64,000 nt of DNA from Muribaculum gordoncarteri (GTDB lineage: Bacteria; Bacteroidota; Bacteroidia; Bacteroidales; Muribaculaceae), in the NCBI RefSeq assembly GCF_004803695.1, contig NZ_CP039393.1, positions 2,976,001 to 3,040,000 on the forward strand, written 5' to 3'. The position numbers were made by a program, and so were the translations under genes. Under the pieces are notes generated by a model, which saw nothing but the letters and a program-made list of their open reading frames with translations, did no database searches and had not been told where the DNA came from. How positions within the stretch are numbered: position 1 is the first letter of the stretch; the number at the start of each line of letters is the position of its first letter. Below are positions 1 through 9,112 of the stretch, in pieces.

Positions 1-199
1 TGTTAAGAGGCTTGGCAGGTTCTAATGGTGCGAAGGTAGTAATAATATTTGTAATTGCCAAATAATCTGGGATATAATTAATATGCGGTGGCATGTGCGT
101 TAGCCGGGAGCTGCGGAGCTGCTCAACAGGGTTAGCCCCATGCAAACGTGCCTTTGGGTACGTGCAGCGTGGGGTTGTGTCGTGCGCACACATCCCCAT

Positions 200-277
200 A
201 GGGCTGCGTTAGCTGCCCAATAGCTCCAACATCCCATGGTGTAACGTTTTTATTGGGCAACTACGTAGCCCTTTTTC
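200..277 (+). terminator. Large hairpin with T-run (possible terminator)
   Basis: Arms 200-222 and 251-272 pair over about 22 positions with a few mismatches and are followed by CTTTTTC. On the plus strand this has the shape of an intrinsic terminator for a gene outside the window, but the 28-nt loop and imperfect stem leave a structured repeat equally possible. Confidence 0.3.
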
Positions 278-463
278 TTGGTGGGGGCGTGTGCCGTGTA
301 CCCGTGCTGCGGACGCCTAACGGCGGCCTTGCGCGGGCCTAACATTGTTAAGCAGCTAACGCAGCTTTTGCGCTAACGCGGGGATGTGCTGGTGGTGTGC
401 GCCCTGCGCTGCGCGGGGCGAGAGCGGGAGATGCCGCGGAGAGTGGAGGCGGAGGGAGGGAGG

Positions 464-504
464 GGAAAAAGGAGGAGGCAGCGAGAGAACCTGTCGCTGC
501 CTCC
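464..504 (-). terminator. Terminator of the left fimbrial operon
   Basis: An 11-bp perfect stem (474-484 with 494-504, 9-nt loop) is followed on the minus strand by CCTCCTTTTTCC. It sits 66 nt beyond the stop codon of the last left-operon gene, the expected place for the operon's intrinsic terminator. Confidence 0.65.
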
Positions 505-569
505 GATGTGTGGGGATGTGTGTATAAAAAATAACTATATTTATGTGTGGTTTATTGTTTTCTTTGTTG

Positions 570-3500
570 CTATTGTTGTGCTCGGATTTGCTCGTAGGAC
601 AGACCCTCTTCCTCAGGAGTGAGGTCGCGGACACAACGTACCTTATTTATTTCATTGTATGCTTGTGCTGATGCTTCAAAATTGTGAGTACTAAGGTTCT
701 GTGTAATCGAGCAAATTGTAGAGCTCTTATCTGTCAATCCTTTATTAGAATCTGCGGGAGTTTCTTTATCCCATGCAGGAATAGTCGAACTCATAAAATA
801 CCAATAATTGTTTTTGCCAAAATCTGGAATCGCTCCACTTCGCATCATGATTACAAGCTCCTTTTGATTGGGCACACGCCATCCTTTGCGATTTAAATTG
901 TCATTTAAATTTTTACATGGAGTTGCCTCGTTTATAGAATTCTTATATTGATCAGGGGTTCTATATTTAACATCAGCTTCTGGTGATTGTGGGGTTGCTC
1001 TATTACCGATTAACGCTATTTCAAATCCGTACTGGCCGAGCATGTTGCCCTCGGAATTTACTTTATGAATAGCTATAGGTTTGACAGTATAATTGCGAAG
1101 CGAACTTCCATAGTAATGCTTAACTCTTACAACACCTCCGGTAGAATAGTCATCTTTTCCCAATTCTACCTCATAGGCGGGGTCAACAGGGTCTTCTTCG
1201 GCTGTTGCTGTAACAGTGCTTAAATCTACACCAAGATTGCGAATACAACGTACCGCCCATGGTGATTTACAATAAGTAGCAAAGTTGCTTATTGACATTC
1301 CCTGAGTTGTCCATATTGTGCGATAATCGCTTGATGCAAGAAATAAACGGGAATTATTTCCATCGCCATCACCTGATGCAGGGAAGGGCAATTGTGGATT
1401 GTTATCATAATTTAAGATAGGTTCCCTCAAAGAATTTCGTCCCATTATGACACGCATATATTTTCCTGAGGCGGGAAGATACCAACGAAGTTCATCGGCA
1501 TCGATGACTCCATTACCATTGTTATCCCGGTTTCGGTTCATGCATGCGTGCATGGCATGGATAACTTGAGGAGGAATAGTATTGCCGGGAATTTGAGGAT
1601 CATAGCTACTCATTCCTTTATTTCCGCCATCATCATCTTCTTCTTCTGAAAAACTATTAGGAGATAGCAGCACGGGTTGTGGAACCGGCCATGTTTTAGG
1701 GTCGGCACTAAAATTTTTAACGTAATAGGTTTGATTTGTATTTGTAATTCTGTTTACATTATTGACTTTGCCATAAGTTGTGTTAGCTGCATTTCCTGAA
1801 TTGACATACGTATTCCAGTTACCGGCTTGGTTTCCTCCTCCGCGGCCTCCACTACCAATCCAAACGTTGTAGCGCCCGTTATTTACTGAAAGAGTGCCAT
1901 TCACGCCATTTGAAGTTGTTACTGCTGGATAGGAGGTACCTCCTTCGACAGTATTAACTGTTCCTGACGGCCAACGAAGGTTCATGCCGAAAGTTTCATT
2001 GTCATATTCCACACCGATGGCCGTCTGTATGTTTTCGGTATAATCATAGTAAGTCTGTATCGACTTCTGCGATATACCGTACTTCGACTGATAGTAGCTG
2101 CTTTCTTTGTCGGTCGAAACAGATTGCGTCACATTGAGATAGGCCACACGGTTGGGCTTCATCACGTAATTGCGCCAATTTCCTGCGGTTTCAACTCCCG
2201 GATTTTCTGTTTCATTCTCATAAGTGTATTCATTTACAAATACAGTAAACCATCCATCGGTTGATTGAGCATATAATTTTTGCGCATTTTCACGAATTTC
2301 ATTGAGATTGCATTTCATAAACGGAGTTCCATCAGGGCCTACAATTACTCCCGGATAAGGAGCGAGTGCATCCTCTCCTGTGGTTGGAACAATCTCCACC
2401 CACGAAAAATAACGGTAATTATTGTCATTCCTGCCGGGAATAGCATCGCCTGTGGATTTTCCGTCTTTGTCAATAGAATAGTTATAGGTATTTTCTCCAT
2501 AGTAGGAACGCATGGAGAAACTGAATTTTTGGAGTTCTGTTTCTGTAAGCTGAATGTTGAATGCATTGTAATGCGAATCAAGTTCAAACATTTTATTTGT
2601 CACATCCGACACTATACCTTCGGCTCCGGGCTGGGGTTCTTCGTTATTGCGAAATGCTTCAACAATGATTGAATTGGCAGTCAATACCTTTACATTATAT
2701 GTGTAGATTGAATTGCGTAAACTGTTGAAATCTTTAGGGTCGGGATTTTCACCCACATAGCCAAGATGGATTGTGTACACGGCATCTACTGTACGGCTGT
2801 CTACTTTATCAGGTAATCCGGTGACTCCATCGGGGTTTACAATCGGATCTTTTTGTATATAAGTGAGTTTTGCGCGTATTTCCATATAGGTGGCGAAGTT
2901 GTTGAGCGTAGGGGTTTCGGATGGGCACAAGCTTTTGTAAACGCCTGTGTTGGCATCGTTTTTTTTCCACTCCAATTCGCGATCTTGATAGTCGGTGCAG
3001 AAGTCGGCACGCCCCGTGCGCTTATTCTCCATCATCCAGAAGTCAAACGAATATACTCCGTCTTTTTCGTTGATATTAGTAGACGGATAAATCAATGATG
3101 ACTTATAGTTCGTGTTTTTTTCAGCATCTTTTTCCAACGCATCACCGGCATTGGCATAATCTGTATTTTTTTCAGGTGCAGTTCCAACCGGTAGCTGTGG
3201 CCGTTCATACAACCAACTGTAAATGGGTACATTGTGTATGACAAACGATTCTGGCTCGATTTTTAAAATCTTTATGTCTGTGTTTTCCTCGGTTGCAGTC
3301 TGTAGATTTACTTTAACTTGTGTGAACGGGCGACGCAGGTGTATGCTTCCAGGCATTGCCACATTTCCGCCGTTTGTCTTTGGCAGAGGGATGGCATAAG
3401 GTTTTACTGTATTCCAATCAAAGTCAGCAGTATGCGATTCTTCAAGATATATTCCACTCATGGGAAGCGGATTTTGTGTTGCATTAGGAATATTAATATC

Positions 3501-4037
3501 AGCACTGCCTCGAAATAGTTCGCGTTCAATTATGATTGATCGGAAATCATCCCATGTTGATGCATTTTCAAGTAACTCCTTAAGTGAAGTACTTGTCCTT
3601 TTTTCGTCTTTAATTGTAAATCCAAAGTTGCGGTCAGGATTGGCCACAGCAACTATATAGCTACTTCCTGATTTCGTTTTTATATTTGTGAGTGCATGTC
3701 TGTTATGATCTTGAGTTCCTGCTACAAAACCATGGTCATTTTGGGCCTCAAGAAATAAACCGTTTTTACCATTATCGGTAAGAGTGCTTTCCCCTGAACG
3801 GGAATTATAAATTCCTATCCATAAGGAGTTCACCTTATAGGCATCTTCTGTGGACATGTCGGCACGCGAAGATATTTGTGTGAATGATGGAGTATTGAGA
3901 TTTAAAGATATTGTCGTGTCTTCACCTTCAATCTGATTCTCACATTCAAACTTTATATCATCCTCACATGATGTCAAACCTATAAAAATGGCGATAAATG
4001 CAGGGATTATCTTAAGATATTTTATATAGTAGTTCAT
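570..4037 (-). CDS. Large fimbrillin-like lipoprotein, probable fimbrial tip protein
   Basis: The 1155-residue product starts with a lipoprotein signal (lipobox LTSC, Cys24) followed by acidic residues, so it should reach the cell surface. The N-terminal third has the fimbrillin pattern, with SRAD near residue 58 as a possible processing arginine. The C-terminal part contains two modules with the pattern 'RWYLPASGKYM...AVRCIRNL' and 'GWRVPNQKELVIMMRSG...VRCVRDL', as in DUF4906-type fimbrial tip proteins of Bacteroidales. It is the last gene of the left operon, where tip subunits are usually encoded. Its base composition is clearly lower in G+C (23 of 60 in 3541-3600) than the adjacent anchor gene (41 of 60 in 5881-5940). 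Binding target unknown. The tip role is inferred from position and domains. Confidence 0.7.
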   Translation of the reverse strand: MNYYIKYLKIIPAFIAIFIGLTSCEDDIKFECENQIEGEDTTISLNLNTPSFTQISSRADMSTEDAYKVNSLWIGIYNSRSGESTLTDNGKNGLFLEAQNDHGFVAGTQDHNRHALTNIKTKSGSSYIVAVANPDRNFGFTIKDEKRTSTSLKELLENASTWDDFRSIIIERELFRGSADINIPNATQNPLPMSGIYLEESHTADFDWNTVKPYAIPLPKTNGGNVAMPGSIHLRRPFTQVKVNLQTATEENTDIKILKIEPESFVIHNVPIYSWLYERPQLPVGTAPEKNTDYANAGDALEKDAEKNTNYKSSLIYPSTNINEKDGVYSFDFWMMENKRTGRADFCTDYQDRELEWKKNDANTGVYKSLCPSETPTLNNFATYMEIRAKLTYIQKDPIVNPDGVTGLPDKVDSRTVDAVYTIHLGYVGENPDPKDFNSLRNSIYTYNVKVLTANSIIVEAFRNNEEPQPGAEGIVSDVTNKMFELDSHYNAFNIQLTETELQKFSFSMRSYYGENTYNYSIDKDGKSTGDAIPGRNDNNYRYFSWVEIVPTTGEDALAPYPGVIVGPDGTPFMKCNLNEIRENAQKLYAQSTDGWFTVFVNEYTYENETENPGVETAGNWRNYVMKPNRVAYLNVTQSVSTDKESSYYQSKYGISQKSIQTYYDYTENIQTAIGVEYDNETFGMNLRWPSGTVNTVEGGTSYPAVTTSNGVNGTLSVNNGRYNVWIGSGGRGGGNQAGNWNTYVNSGNAANTTYGKVNNVNRITNTNQTYYVKNFSADPKTWPVPQPVLLSPNSFSEEEDDDGGNKGMSSYDPQIPGNTIPPQVIHAMHACMNRNRDNNGNGVIDADELRWYLPASGKYMRVIMGRNSLREPILNYDNNPQLPFPASGDGDGNNSRLFLASSDYRTIWTTQGMSISNFATYCKSPWAVRCIRNLGVDLSTVTATAEEDPVDPAYEVELGKDDYSTGGVVRVKHYYGSSLRNYTVKPIAIHKVNSEGNMLGQYGFEIALIGNRATPQSPEADVKYRTPDQYKNSINEATPCKNLNDNLNRKGWRVPNQKELVIMMRSGAIPDFGKNNYWYFMSSTIPAWDKETPADSNKGLTDKSSTICSITQNLSTHNFEASAQAYNEINKVRCVRDLTPEEEGLSYEQIRAQQ

Positions 4038-4064
4038 GTCTTATAATCAGTATGTCTTTGTATA

Positions 4065-5516
4065 TTAATTAAATGTAGGGATGTCGACCTCGTGGCGGTC
4101 CCAGTCGCATACAGTGTAGCCAACATCGATTATGTTGGCTTCGCTGTTAACGCCGGTAATCTCGTAGCGGTAGATGTGGTTGCGCAGCAGGAAGTTGATT
4201 CCATCGTCGACGGCTTGTCCATTATTATAGTTTGCAAGTTTCATTTTGAATACCGGCGAGTCATCCTTTCCATCAGAATTGGGGTTGCTGACCGTCACCT
4301 CAATAAAGGGGTAGCGCTCATAGTCATGAGTCATTTCAGTGACCAATACCTTTGAGTACTCTACCACATATCCCGACCACACGATGCACTTGTCGGTACG
4401 CAGGGCTGTGGCGGCGGCATCTTCGGAAAAGGTGATTTCAGGCCCTTTAATCTCATCCATGAGCGGGGTTCTGTCATCGTTATATAGAGGTTTACCATTA
4501 TTATCGGTTTTTTGTTGCTCTCCTATAACTGGGAATTTATATTCCGATTGAGGGGAGATTGTGGGGACGCTGACATCGCCCGATGAATCCATGCTCCATT
4601 CGCCTGTTGCGGTGCTCCAATTGCCGTTGTTGATATAGGGCATTATTGTTCCGCTGTTGTACCATCCGAAGAGCTCGACTTTGTCGACATGGAATCGGTT
4701 GTTATTGGTTGCGGGGCCCGTTACATCGATTCGGTCGATCACTTCGATTTTGGAGATGGCGCGAAGCATTTTTATGTTTTTGCCGTTGGCATTCTCATCG
4801 GAGAGATTGACGGGAACATCGTAGGTCGACTCCTTTAACTGGGCGGCTGATACAGTGAATTTCTGCATTCCGGCCATTGGGATAAGGCGATTGCCGTCGA
4901 TGGAGGGAGTCCAGGGGCGATATTCACCTCCGGGGCCTCCGAGATGATAACCTTCAGGCTGCCGGAATGTTACGCACTGTGCGGCGATGTCGTCGATGGT
5001 GGTCACGCCGGGGGTGAGGCCGGGGTATTGGCCGTCGAGGCCGGTTGAGTGGCTGTTGGCGATGACCATGATGTAGAAGTTGATGTTTTCGTCGCCGGCC
5101 TTGACGGCTTCGTCAAAGTAGGGCTCGGTGATTGATGCCTTGATGGAGTACCAGGTGTAATACACATTGTCCTGGCCGGTGATTTCGGGGAAGATGGGGC
5201 GCAGGAGCGTGCGGTCGGCACCGAAGAGCAGAAACTGGCAGTCGGCCGTGTTGATGTAGTTTTCGGCGGGTGAGCCTTGGGGGCCTTCCGAGCAGTCATC
5301 GTCAGCACCGGCGCGTGACAGCAGTGAGCCGTCGGCACGCGACTGCTGCGCTTCGCGCGAGGCGGCGGGGTTGTAGGTCATCACTGTAAACTGCAGCGTC
5401 ACCTTTGTGCCATCGTCGCCGTCGCCGGGACATGGTGAGTCCTCGTTGACACAGCCCGTCAGCGTCAGCATCATTGCCGAGGCTGCGGCGAGGAATTTAT
5501 TGTAAAATCGGGTCAT
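4065..5516 (-). CDS. Fimbrial accessory lipoprotein (fimbrillin family)
   Basis: A 483-residue lipoprotein with lipobox LTGC. The chosen ATG at 5516 opens a proper signal sequence (MTRFYNKFL...). The frame stays open upstream into the anchor gene, but that extension has no signal and is low-complexity Arg/His/Pro, so it is a shadow. SRAD and SRAG near residues 60 and 70 are possible arginine processing sites. The C-terminus 'LRNHIYRYEITGV...VCDWDRHEVDIP' is the usual last strand pattern of Mfa/Fim subunits. It lies between anchor and tip genes and matches in position the 558-residue protein of the right operon. Likely a minor fimbrial subunit joining shaft and tip. Confidence 0.7.
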   Translation of the reverse strand: MTRFYNKFLAAASAMMLTLTGCVNEDSPCPGDGDDGTKVTLQFTVMTYNPAASREAQQSRADGSLLSRAGADDDCSEGPQGSPAENYINTADCQFLLFGADRTLLRPIFPEITGQDNVYYTWYSIKASITEPYFDEAVKAGDENINFYIMVIANSHSTGLDGQYPGLTPGVTTIDDIAAQCVTFRQPEGYHLGGPGGEYRPWTPSIDGNRLIPMAGMQKFTVSAAQLKESTYDVPVNLSDENANGKNIKMLRAISKIEVIDRIDVTGPATNNNRFHVDKVELFGWYNSGTIMPYINNGNWSTATGEWSMDSSGDVSVPTISPQSEYKFPVIGEQQKTDNNGKPLYNDDRTPLMDEIKGPEITFSEDAAATALRTDKCIVWSGYVVEYSKVLVTEMTHDYERYPFIEVTVSNPNSDGKDDSPVFKMKLANYNNGQAVDDGINFLLRNHIYRYEITGVNSEANIIDVGYTVCDWDRHEVDIPTFN

Positions 5517-5569
5517 TGATTCAAGTAAATTTTTTGGGGGGGTTGATTTTAGCTGTGTCACGTAGTCGG

Positions 5570-6649
5570 TTATAGCTCGGTGTCCTGAGGCGGCACGATG
5601 CGCCATCCGTTGATGTAGACTCCGCCGGCTATGTACCAGTTGCGGTTGTCGTCGACGAAAAACATGAGCGAATAGTTGTCGTTGCGGTCGAGGTACTCCT
5701 GATCGCTCATCTGTCGGTTGTATTCGCCCTTGACCATGAGCAGATACTGGATGAGGTTGATGCTGATGATGTCCTCGCCGTCGGAGTTGCGGCGCACTAC
5801 AAGTCGCGGGGTGCGGGTGTCGATGAGGCGGCCTGTCGACAGCTCGGCGAGGATGCCGTTGGCCTCGGTCTGCGCGCGTGCGGGGGCCTTGGATGCGGCC
5901 TGGGCTTCGGGCTTGTCGAGCGATGCCGATGTGAGGGTCATGGCCCATGGGCGGTAGCTGAACTGCGTTGTCGACACCACTTTGTTGAGGTAGTCGAGCT
6001 CGTTGTTGGCTGCCGTTATGTAGAAGCTGAAGTCGTCAGCGTTCATGGTGGTGCCGTCGGTGTTCTGGAGGAGCACCTGCATCACGTTGGTGTCCTTGGT
6101 GAGGCTTACGGGGCCGAGCGTCACGTTGCCGTAGGTGTCGGGGAAGTCGACTCCGCGCATGATGCCGTGGTAGAGGGGCACGATGTCACGGTCGACATAG
6201 AGGCCGGCGTCGGCTGTGCCGTCGAGGGGCATCTTGGCTCCGAGGGTGTTCATGGCGCTTCCCGGGGCGGCCGAGGCGACTTCAAATGCGGTGGGATTGT
6301 CGACGGGCGACTTGCCGGTGGCCCACACGAGGAGGTCGTATTTGCCGGGGAGCACCTCGACATCCATGAAGTAGTCGGGCGAGGCGAGTGCGGCGCTGTT
6401 GTCGGTCTTGCTCATGACGAGTTGGCCGTTGCTGTCGTAGATGTAGAGGGTCACCGATTTCACTTCGTGGGGAAATGCGTTGGCCCACTTCATGTTCATG
6501 TCGTAGGTGAAGGTGACTCGGTAGTGTACCGAGCAGTCGCCCTCGTCGTCATATATGGCGCTGTCACACGACGACAGCGACCCGAGGGCGATAACGCCCC
6601 ATAGCAAGGTGATGATGCCCGTCAGGTGTCGGATGCAAGTAAGTTTCAT
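5570..6649 (-). CDS. Mfa2/FimB-type fimbrial anchor lipoprotein
   Basis: A 359-residue lipoprotein (signal peptide ending SLSSC, Cys28) with the FimB/Mfa2 pattern: DCSVHYRVTFTYD after the signal, 'VKSVTLYIYDSNGQLV', 'LPGKYDLLVWATGK', and the end 'INGWRIVPPQDTEL'. In Porphyromonas, Mfa2/FimB caps the fibre base and anchors it to the outer membrane while limiting fibre length. The paralogue at 16258-17301 ends with nearly the same motif (NNWTIVPPQDTEM). It is separated from the major subunit gene by a 350-bp gap holding a strong hairpin, which suggests lower expression than the shaft subunit. Confidence 0.85.
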   Translation of the reverse strand: MKLTCIRHLTGIITLLWGVIALGSLSSCDSAIYDDEGDCSVHYRVTFTYDMNMKWANAFPHEVKSVTLYIYDSNGQLVMSKTDNSAALASPDYFMDVEVLPGKYDLLVWATGKSPVDNPTAFEVASAAPGSAMNTLGAKMPLDGTADAGLYVDRDIVPLYHGIMRGVDFPDTYGNVTLGPVSLTKDTNVMQVLLQNTDGTTMNADDFSFYITAANNELDYLNKVVSTTQFSYRPWAMTLTSASLDKPEAQAASKAPARAQTEANGILAELSTGRLIDTRTPRLVVRRNSDGEDIISINLIQYLLMVKGEYNRQMSDQEYLDRNDNYSLMFFVDDNRNWYIAGGVYINGWRIVPPQDTEL

Positions 6650-6874
6650 AACGGTTGGTCAATGTTATATCGTTGTTGTTTTTGTTTTGTCGTTGTTGTG
6701 GGGCGTTTCCGCCTTTATATTGTTGTGGGCCTCGGTTGGGCGGGGCCTCGTTGTTGTCGTTGTTGGGTGGAGTCGATGCTTGCGCTTCGGCTTCGATTGC
6801 GGCCTTGGTGAGGGCTGCGGGTTGCTTGCGATTGGCTTGCGGGTTTCGGGGAGAGGTTGGTTGCGGTGAGAGAG

Positions 6875-6937
6875 AAAAAGCGGAGGGGAGCCCCGGAGGG
6901 ACTTCGGGAGGAAGCTTCCTGAAGGCTCCCCTCTGCT
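6875..6937 (-). terminator. Intercistronic terminator/attenuator between major subunit and anchor genes
   Basis: Arms 6879-6892 and 6924-6937 pair over 14 positions with one mismatch or wobble, and the enclosed 31 nt can pair further. On the minus strand the stem is followed by CTTTTTCTC. It lies 63 nt after the major fimbrillin stop and before the anchor gene. Partial termination would give much shaft protein and little anchor. The rest of 6650-6874 is G/T-rich low-complexity sequence with no supported gene. Confidence 0.65.
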
Positions 6938-6999
6938 GATTATCAAATCATTTTGCCATTTTTATGTTGTTGCGTGACAAGTCACGCGAAATGGGCCGA

Positions 7000-9054
7000 T
7001 TAGAGTTCTACATCCTGAGTGGGAACGATGCGCCAGTTCAATACATTCAGCTTAGCTGAGATGTAGTAAGTCTGCTCGTCCATAGGAGGAACGATGGGCT
7101 GGTTCTCATCACGGAGTGCAGTTGCAAGACCTGTAATGCTTGATACATTCAGGTTGTAAACGTGGTTACGTACAAGACCGAATGAACCCGGAACACAGTC
7201 CTCAAATTTGATAAGGTTATCTACAACTGCGCCTTCGGGGAATCCAAGATGCTTGATGGGCACGCTGAAGTAGCAAAGACCTTCACCATATTTGCGAGCA
7301 TATCCGGTAGACAATAGCTCTGCATTGACATTGTTAATGTTTGTTGCGTCGATTGACTGATACTTATTGTCGCCAGTTGCGTTGGGGTTATACCAATAAT
7401 ATCCGGTTACGTTGGGTTTTAGCTGAAGAGCAACAAAACGACCGGCAACAGGCTTTCCTGCGATTTCGCGTACAGCATAGGAGGGGTGCTCAACTATGAA
7501 ATTGGAAGCTTCTGTAACAGGAACGGGCTGATAGTTAGGTGTTTCACCTTCAGCAGCTGTGTTTTTAACAACAGTGTACTGCTGTTTTACCATAGCTTTT
7601 ATCAGGTCTTCGTCGCTTTTGTAGAGATTCCACTTGTTTCCGGTTCTACCATAAAGATAGAATGTTGAATTATCGGGAAGTGCAGTACCATCAGTAGCGG
7701 TAACTTTATAACGACCTACGATGACTGCAGAAGCCATAGTTGCGAGAGGATTGAACTTATCGGCTGCTGTTGCTGCAGCGTCTCCATTCCATGCTTTTGC
7801 ACTTGCTGTTGTTTCACGAGAATAGAATGCTCCTTCAAATTTGTTATTAGTAAATTTAATAGAGGTTTGTAATGTGGGTGCACCTGTCATTTGAGCTGTA
7901 CCTGCAGCGTTCAATATCTTGCTTTGTGCTATTTCGTTGTAGGTGAAATAGTGGAGTTCATAGGGATACTGTGAATAGTTTTCGTAAGCAGCATCACCTG
8001 CAGCATTCCTTATGACGTCCTCAATGTTGTCGGAAACACGAGGATAATTAAACTTATAATATGAGGGAGAGCAAGCCCAGTATGAACGGTGATTATCGGG
8101 ATCATTCCAAGTCCAGTCAAAGATATCGATCAGGTCGGAATACGAGGGCTTCGTATTTGCAACTCCGTTTTCAATCAAACCATAATGCTTAACGGCATAT
8201 TCCTGCTGGTCGATAGTATTGGGACGCCAGTATTCGGGAACGAAAGTCAAGGTGTAGCCATTTACGCCATCGAAAGGTTTTATAGTAGCAGCATCACCGG
8301 TTCCTGTGTTGTCCAGGCTCAAATTAATCTTGGCTGCATAACGTTCAACATATATATCTATTGCAGGACTCGCTGCTGCTTCTTCCTGTGTTTTAAACAA
8401 TTGTGAAGTTGTGATAGGAGTCGCTACCATACGAGCGTTTGTTTCACCAGATATGGGGTTGTTACCGTAATAAACCGAGTTAGACATGGGGAAATGTCCA
8501 TCTGGAAATCTAACAAATGTAACCTTTTTTCCCTCAATTTCATCAAGGCTGAGCTTAACGAAACTGTCATCTCCTGCGGTGGGATTTACAAATGCCATAA
8601 CGTATGAAGGCAAGTTTTCACCTTGTGACAATTTCACCTCAATTGTTGATTGCCATACCTTACCTACATTTCCAGTAGTTCCTTGAGTGTTGTCAGATTC
8701 TGTTCCATCGCCACCTGAAGGATTAAATGTTCCGTTAGTATCGCTGGATTCGTTGTTGCTGAATGTCATTTTGTAACGTTCTCCAGTCGGCATTCCCTGA
8801 GCGTCATAGAACACGAAGAATAGGTTGTGAATATAGTTCTCTCGACCCACACCGGCTTCAAAAGTGGGGTCGCCTTCAGCGCGAGAACCGCTTGAGGTAG
8901 GATTGCTTATCGTGACATTAAGGTAGCGCACCATGTCGTATTCAACCTTACCATTGTCGATACCTTTGTCAAGGTCATCGTCGGAACATGCTGTTACAGC
9001 ACCGCCCATTGCCAAGGCGGCAAGTGCTCCGAAAAGAAAGTTAATTTTTTTCAT
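7000..9054 (-). CDS. Mfa1-type major fimbrillin (left operon)
   Basis: A 684-residue lipoprotein: signal peptide ending in VTAC (Cys23), acidic linker, then 'YLNVTISN' and a GSRAEGD arginine site about 60 residues in, where fimbrillins of this class are cut before strand exchange. The C-terminus 'FGLVRNHVYNLNVSSITGL...KLNVLNWRIVPTQDVEL' closely matches the right-operon paralogue (13936-16107). Known Mfa1/FimA proteins are exported as lipoproteins, processed at an arginine and polymerised into the fibre shaft. The anchor gene follows after a terminator-like hairpin. Confidence 0.88.
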   Translation of the reverse strand: MKKINFLFGALAALAMGGAVTACSDDDLDKGIDNGKVEYDMVRYLNVTISNPTSSGSRAEGDPTFEAGVGRENYIHNLFFVFYDAQGMPTGERYKMTFSNNESSDTNGTFNPSGGDGTESDNTQGTTGNVGKVWQSTIEVKLSQGENLPSYVMAFVNPTAGDDSFVKLSLDEIEGKKVTFVRFPDGHFPMSNSVYYGNNPISGETNARMVATPITTSQLFKTQEEAAASPAIDIYVERYAAKINLSLDNTGTGDAATIKPFDGVNGYTLTFVPEYWRPNTIDQQEYAVKHYGLIENGVANTKPSYSDLIDIFDWTWNDPDNHRSYWACSPSYYKFNYPRVSDNIEDVIRNAAGDAAYENYSQYPYELHYFTYNEIAQSKILNAAGTAQMTGAPTLQTSIKFTNNKFEGAFYSRETTASAKAWNGDAAATAADKFNPLATMASAVIVGRYKVTATDGTALPDNSTFYLYGRTGNKWNLYKSDEDLIKAMVKQQYTVVKNTAAEGETPNYQPVPVTEASNFIVEHPSYAVREIAGKPVAGRFVALQLKPNVTGYYWYNPNATGDNKYQSIDATNINNVNAELLSTGYARKYGEGLCYFSVPIKHLGFPEGAVVDNLIKFEDCVPGSFGLVRNHVYNLNVSSITGLATALRDENQPIVPPMDEQTYYISAKLNVLNWRIVPTQDVEL

Positions 9055-9112
9055 TGCAATTAATTATAAAAAGTGATTAAACAAATATTAATTTTCACAC
9101 ACTGTGATTAGA

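Larger units (their letters stand above)
1..569. other. Gene-free, palindrome-rich intergenic region
   Basis: No convincing coding sequence is present. The region is rich in G+C and inverted repeats. The motif GCGTTAGC or its complement occurs near 95-102, 206-213, 357-364 and 372-379. Two large imperfect hairpins can be drawn (about 142-176 and 200-272), and a third at 474-504 is the terminator of the left fimbrial operon. It could be a structured repeat element or the 3' flank of a gene outside the window. I do not recognise it as a known RNA. Confidence 0.4.

Noticed and set aside
5517-5948. In-frame 5' extension of the accessory lipoprotein gene
   Set aside because: It overlaps the anchor gene, encodes low-complexity Arg/His/Pro sequence and would hide the lipoprotein signal that begins at 5516.
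6655-6939. Overlapping small open frames in the gap between anchor and major fimbrillin genes
   Set aside because: G/T-rich low-complexity sequence giving Val/Leu/Cys/Arg runs. It contains the attenuator hairpin and has no recognisable protein.
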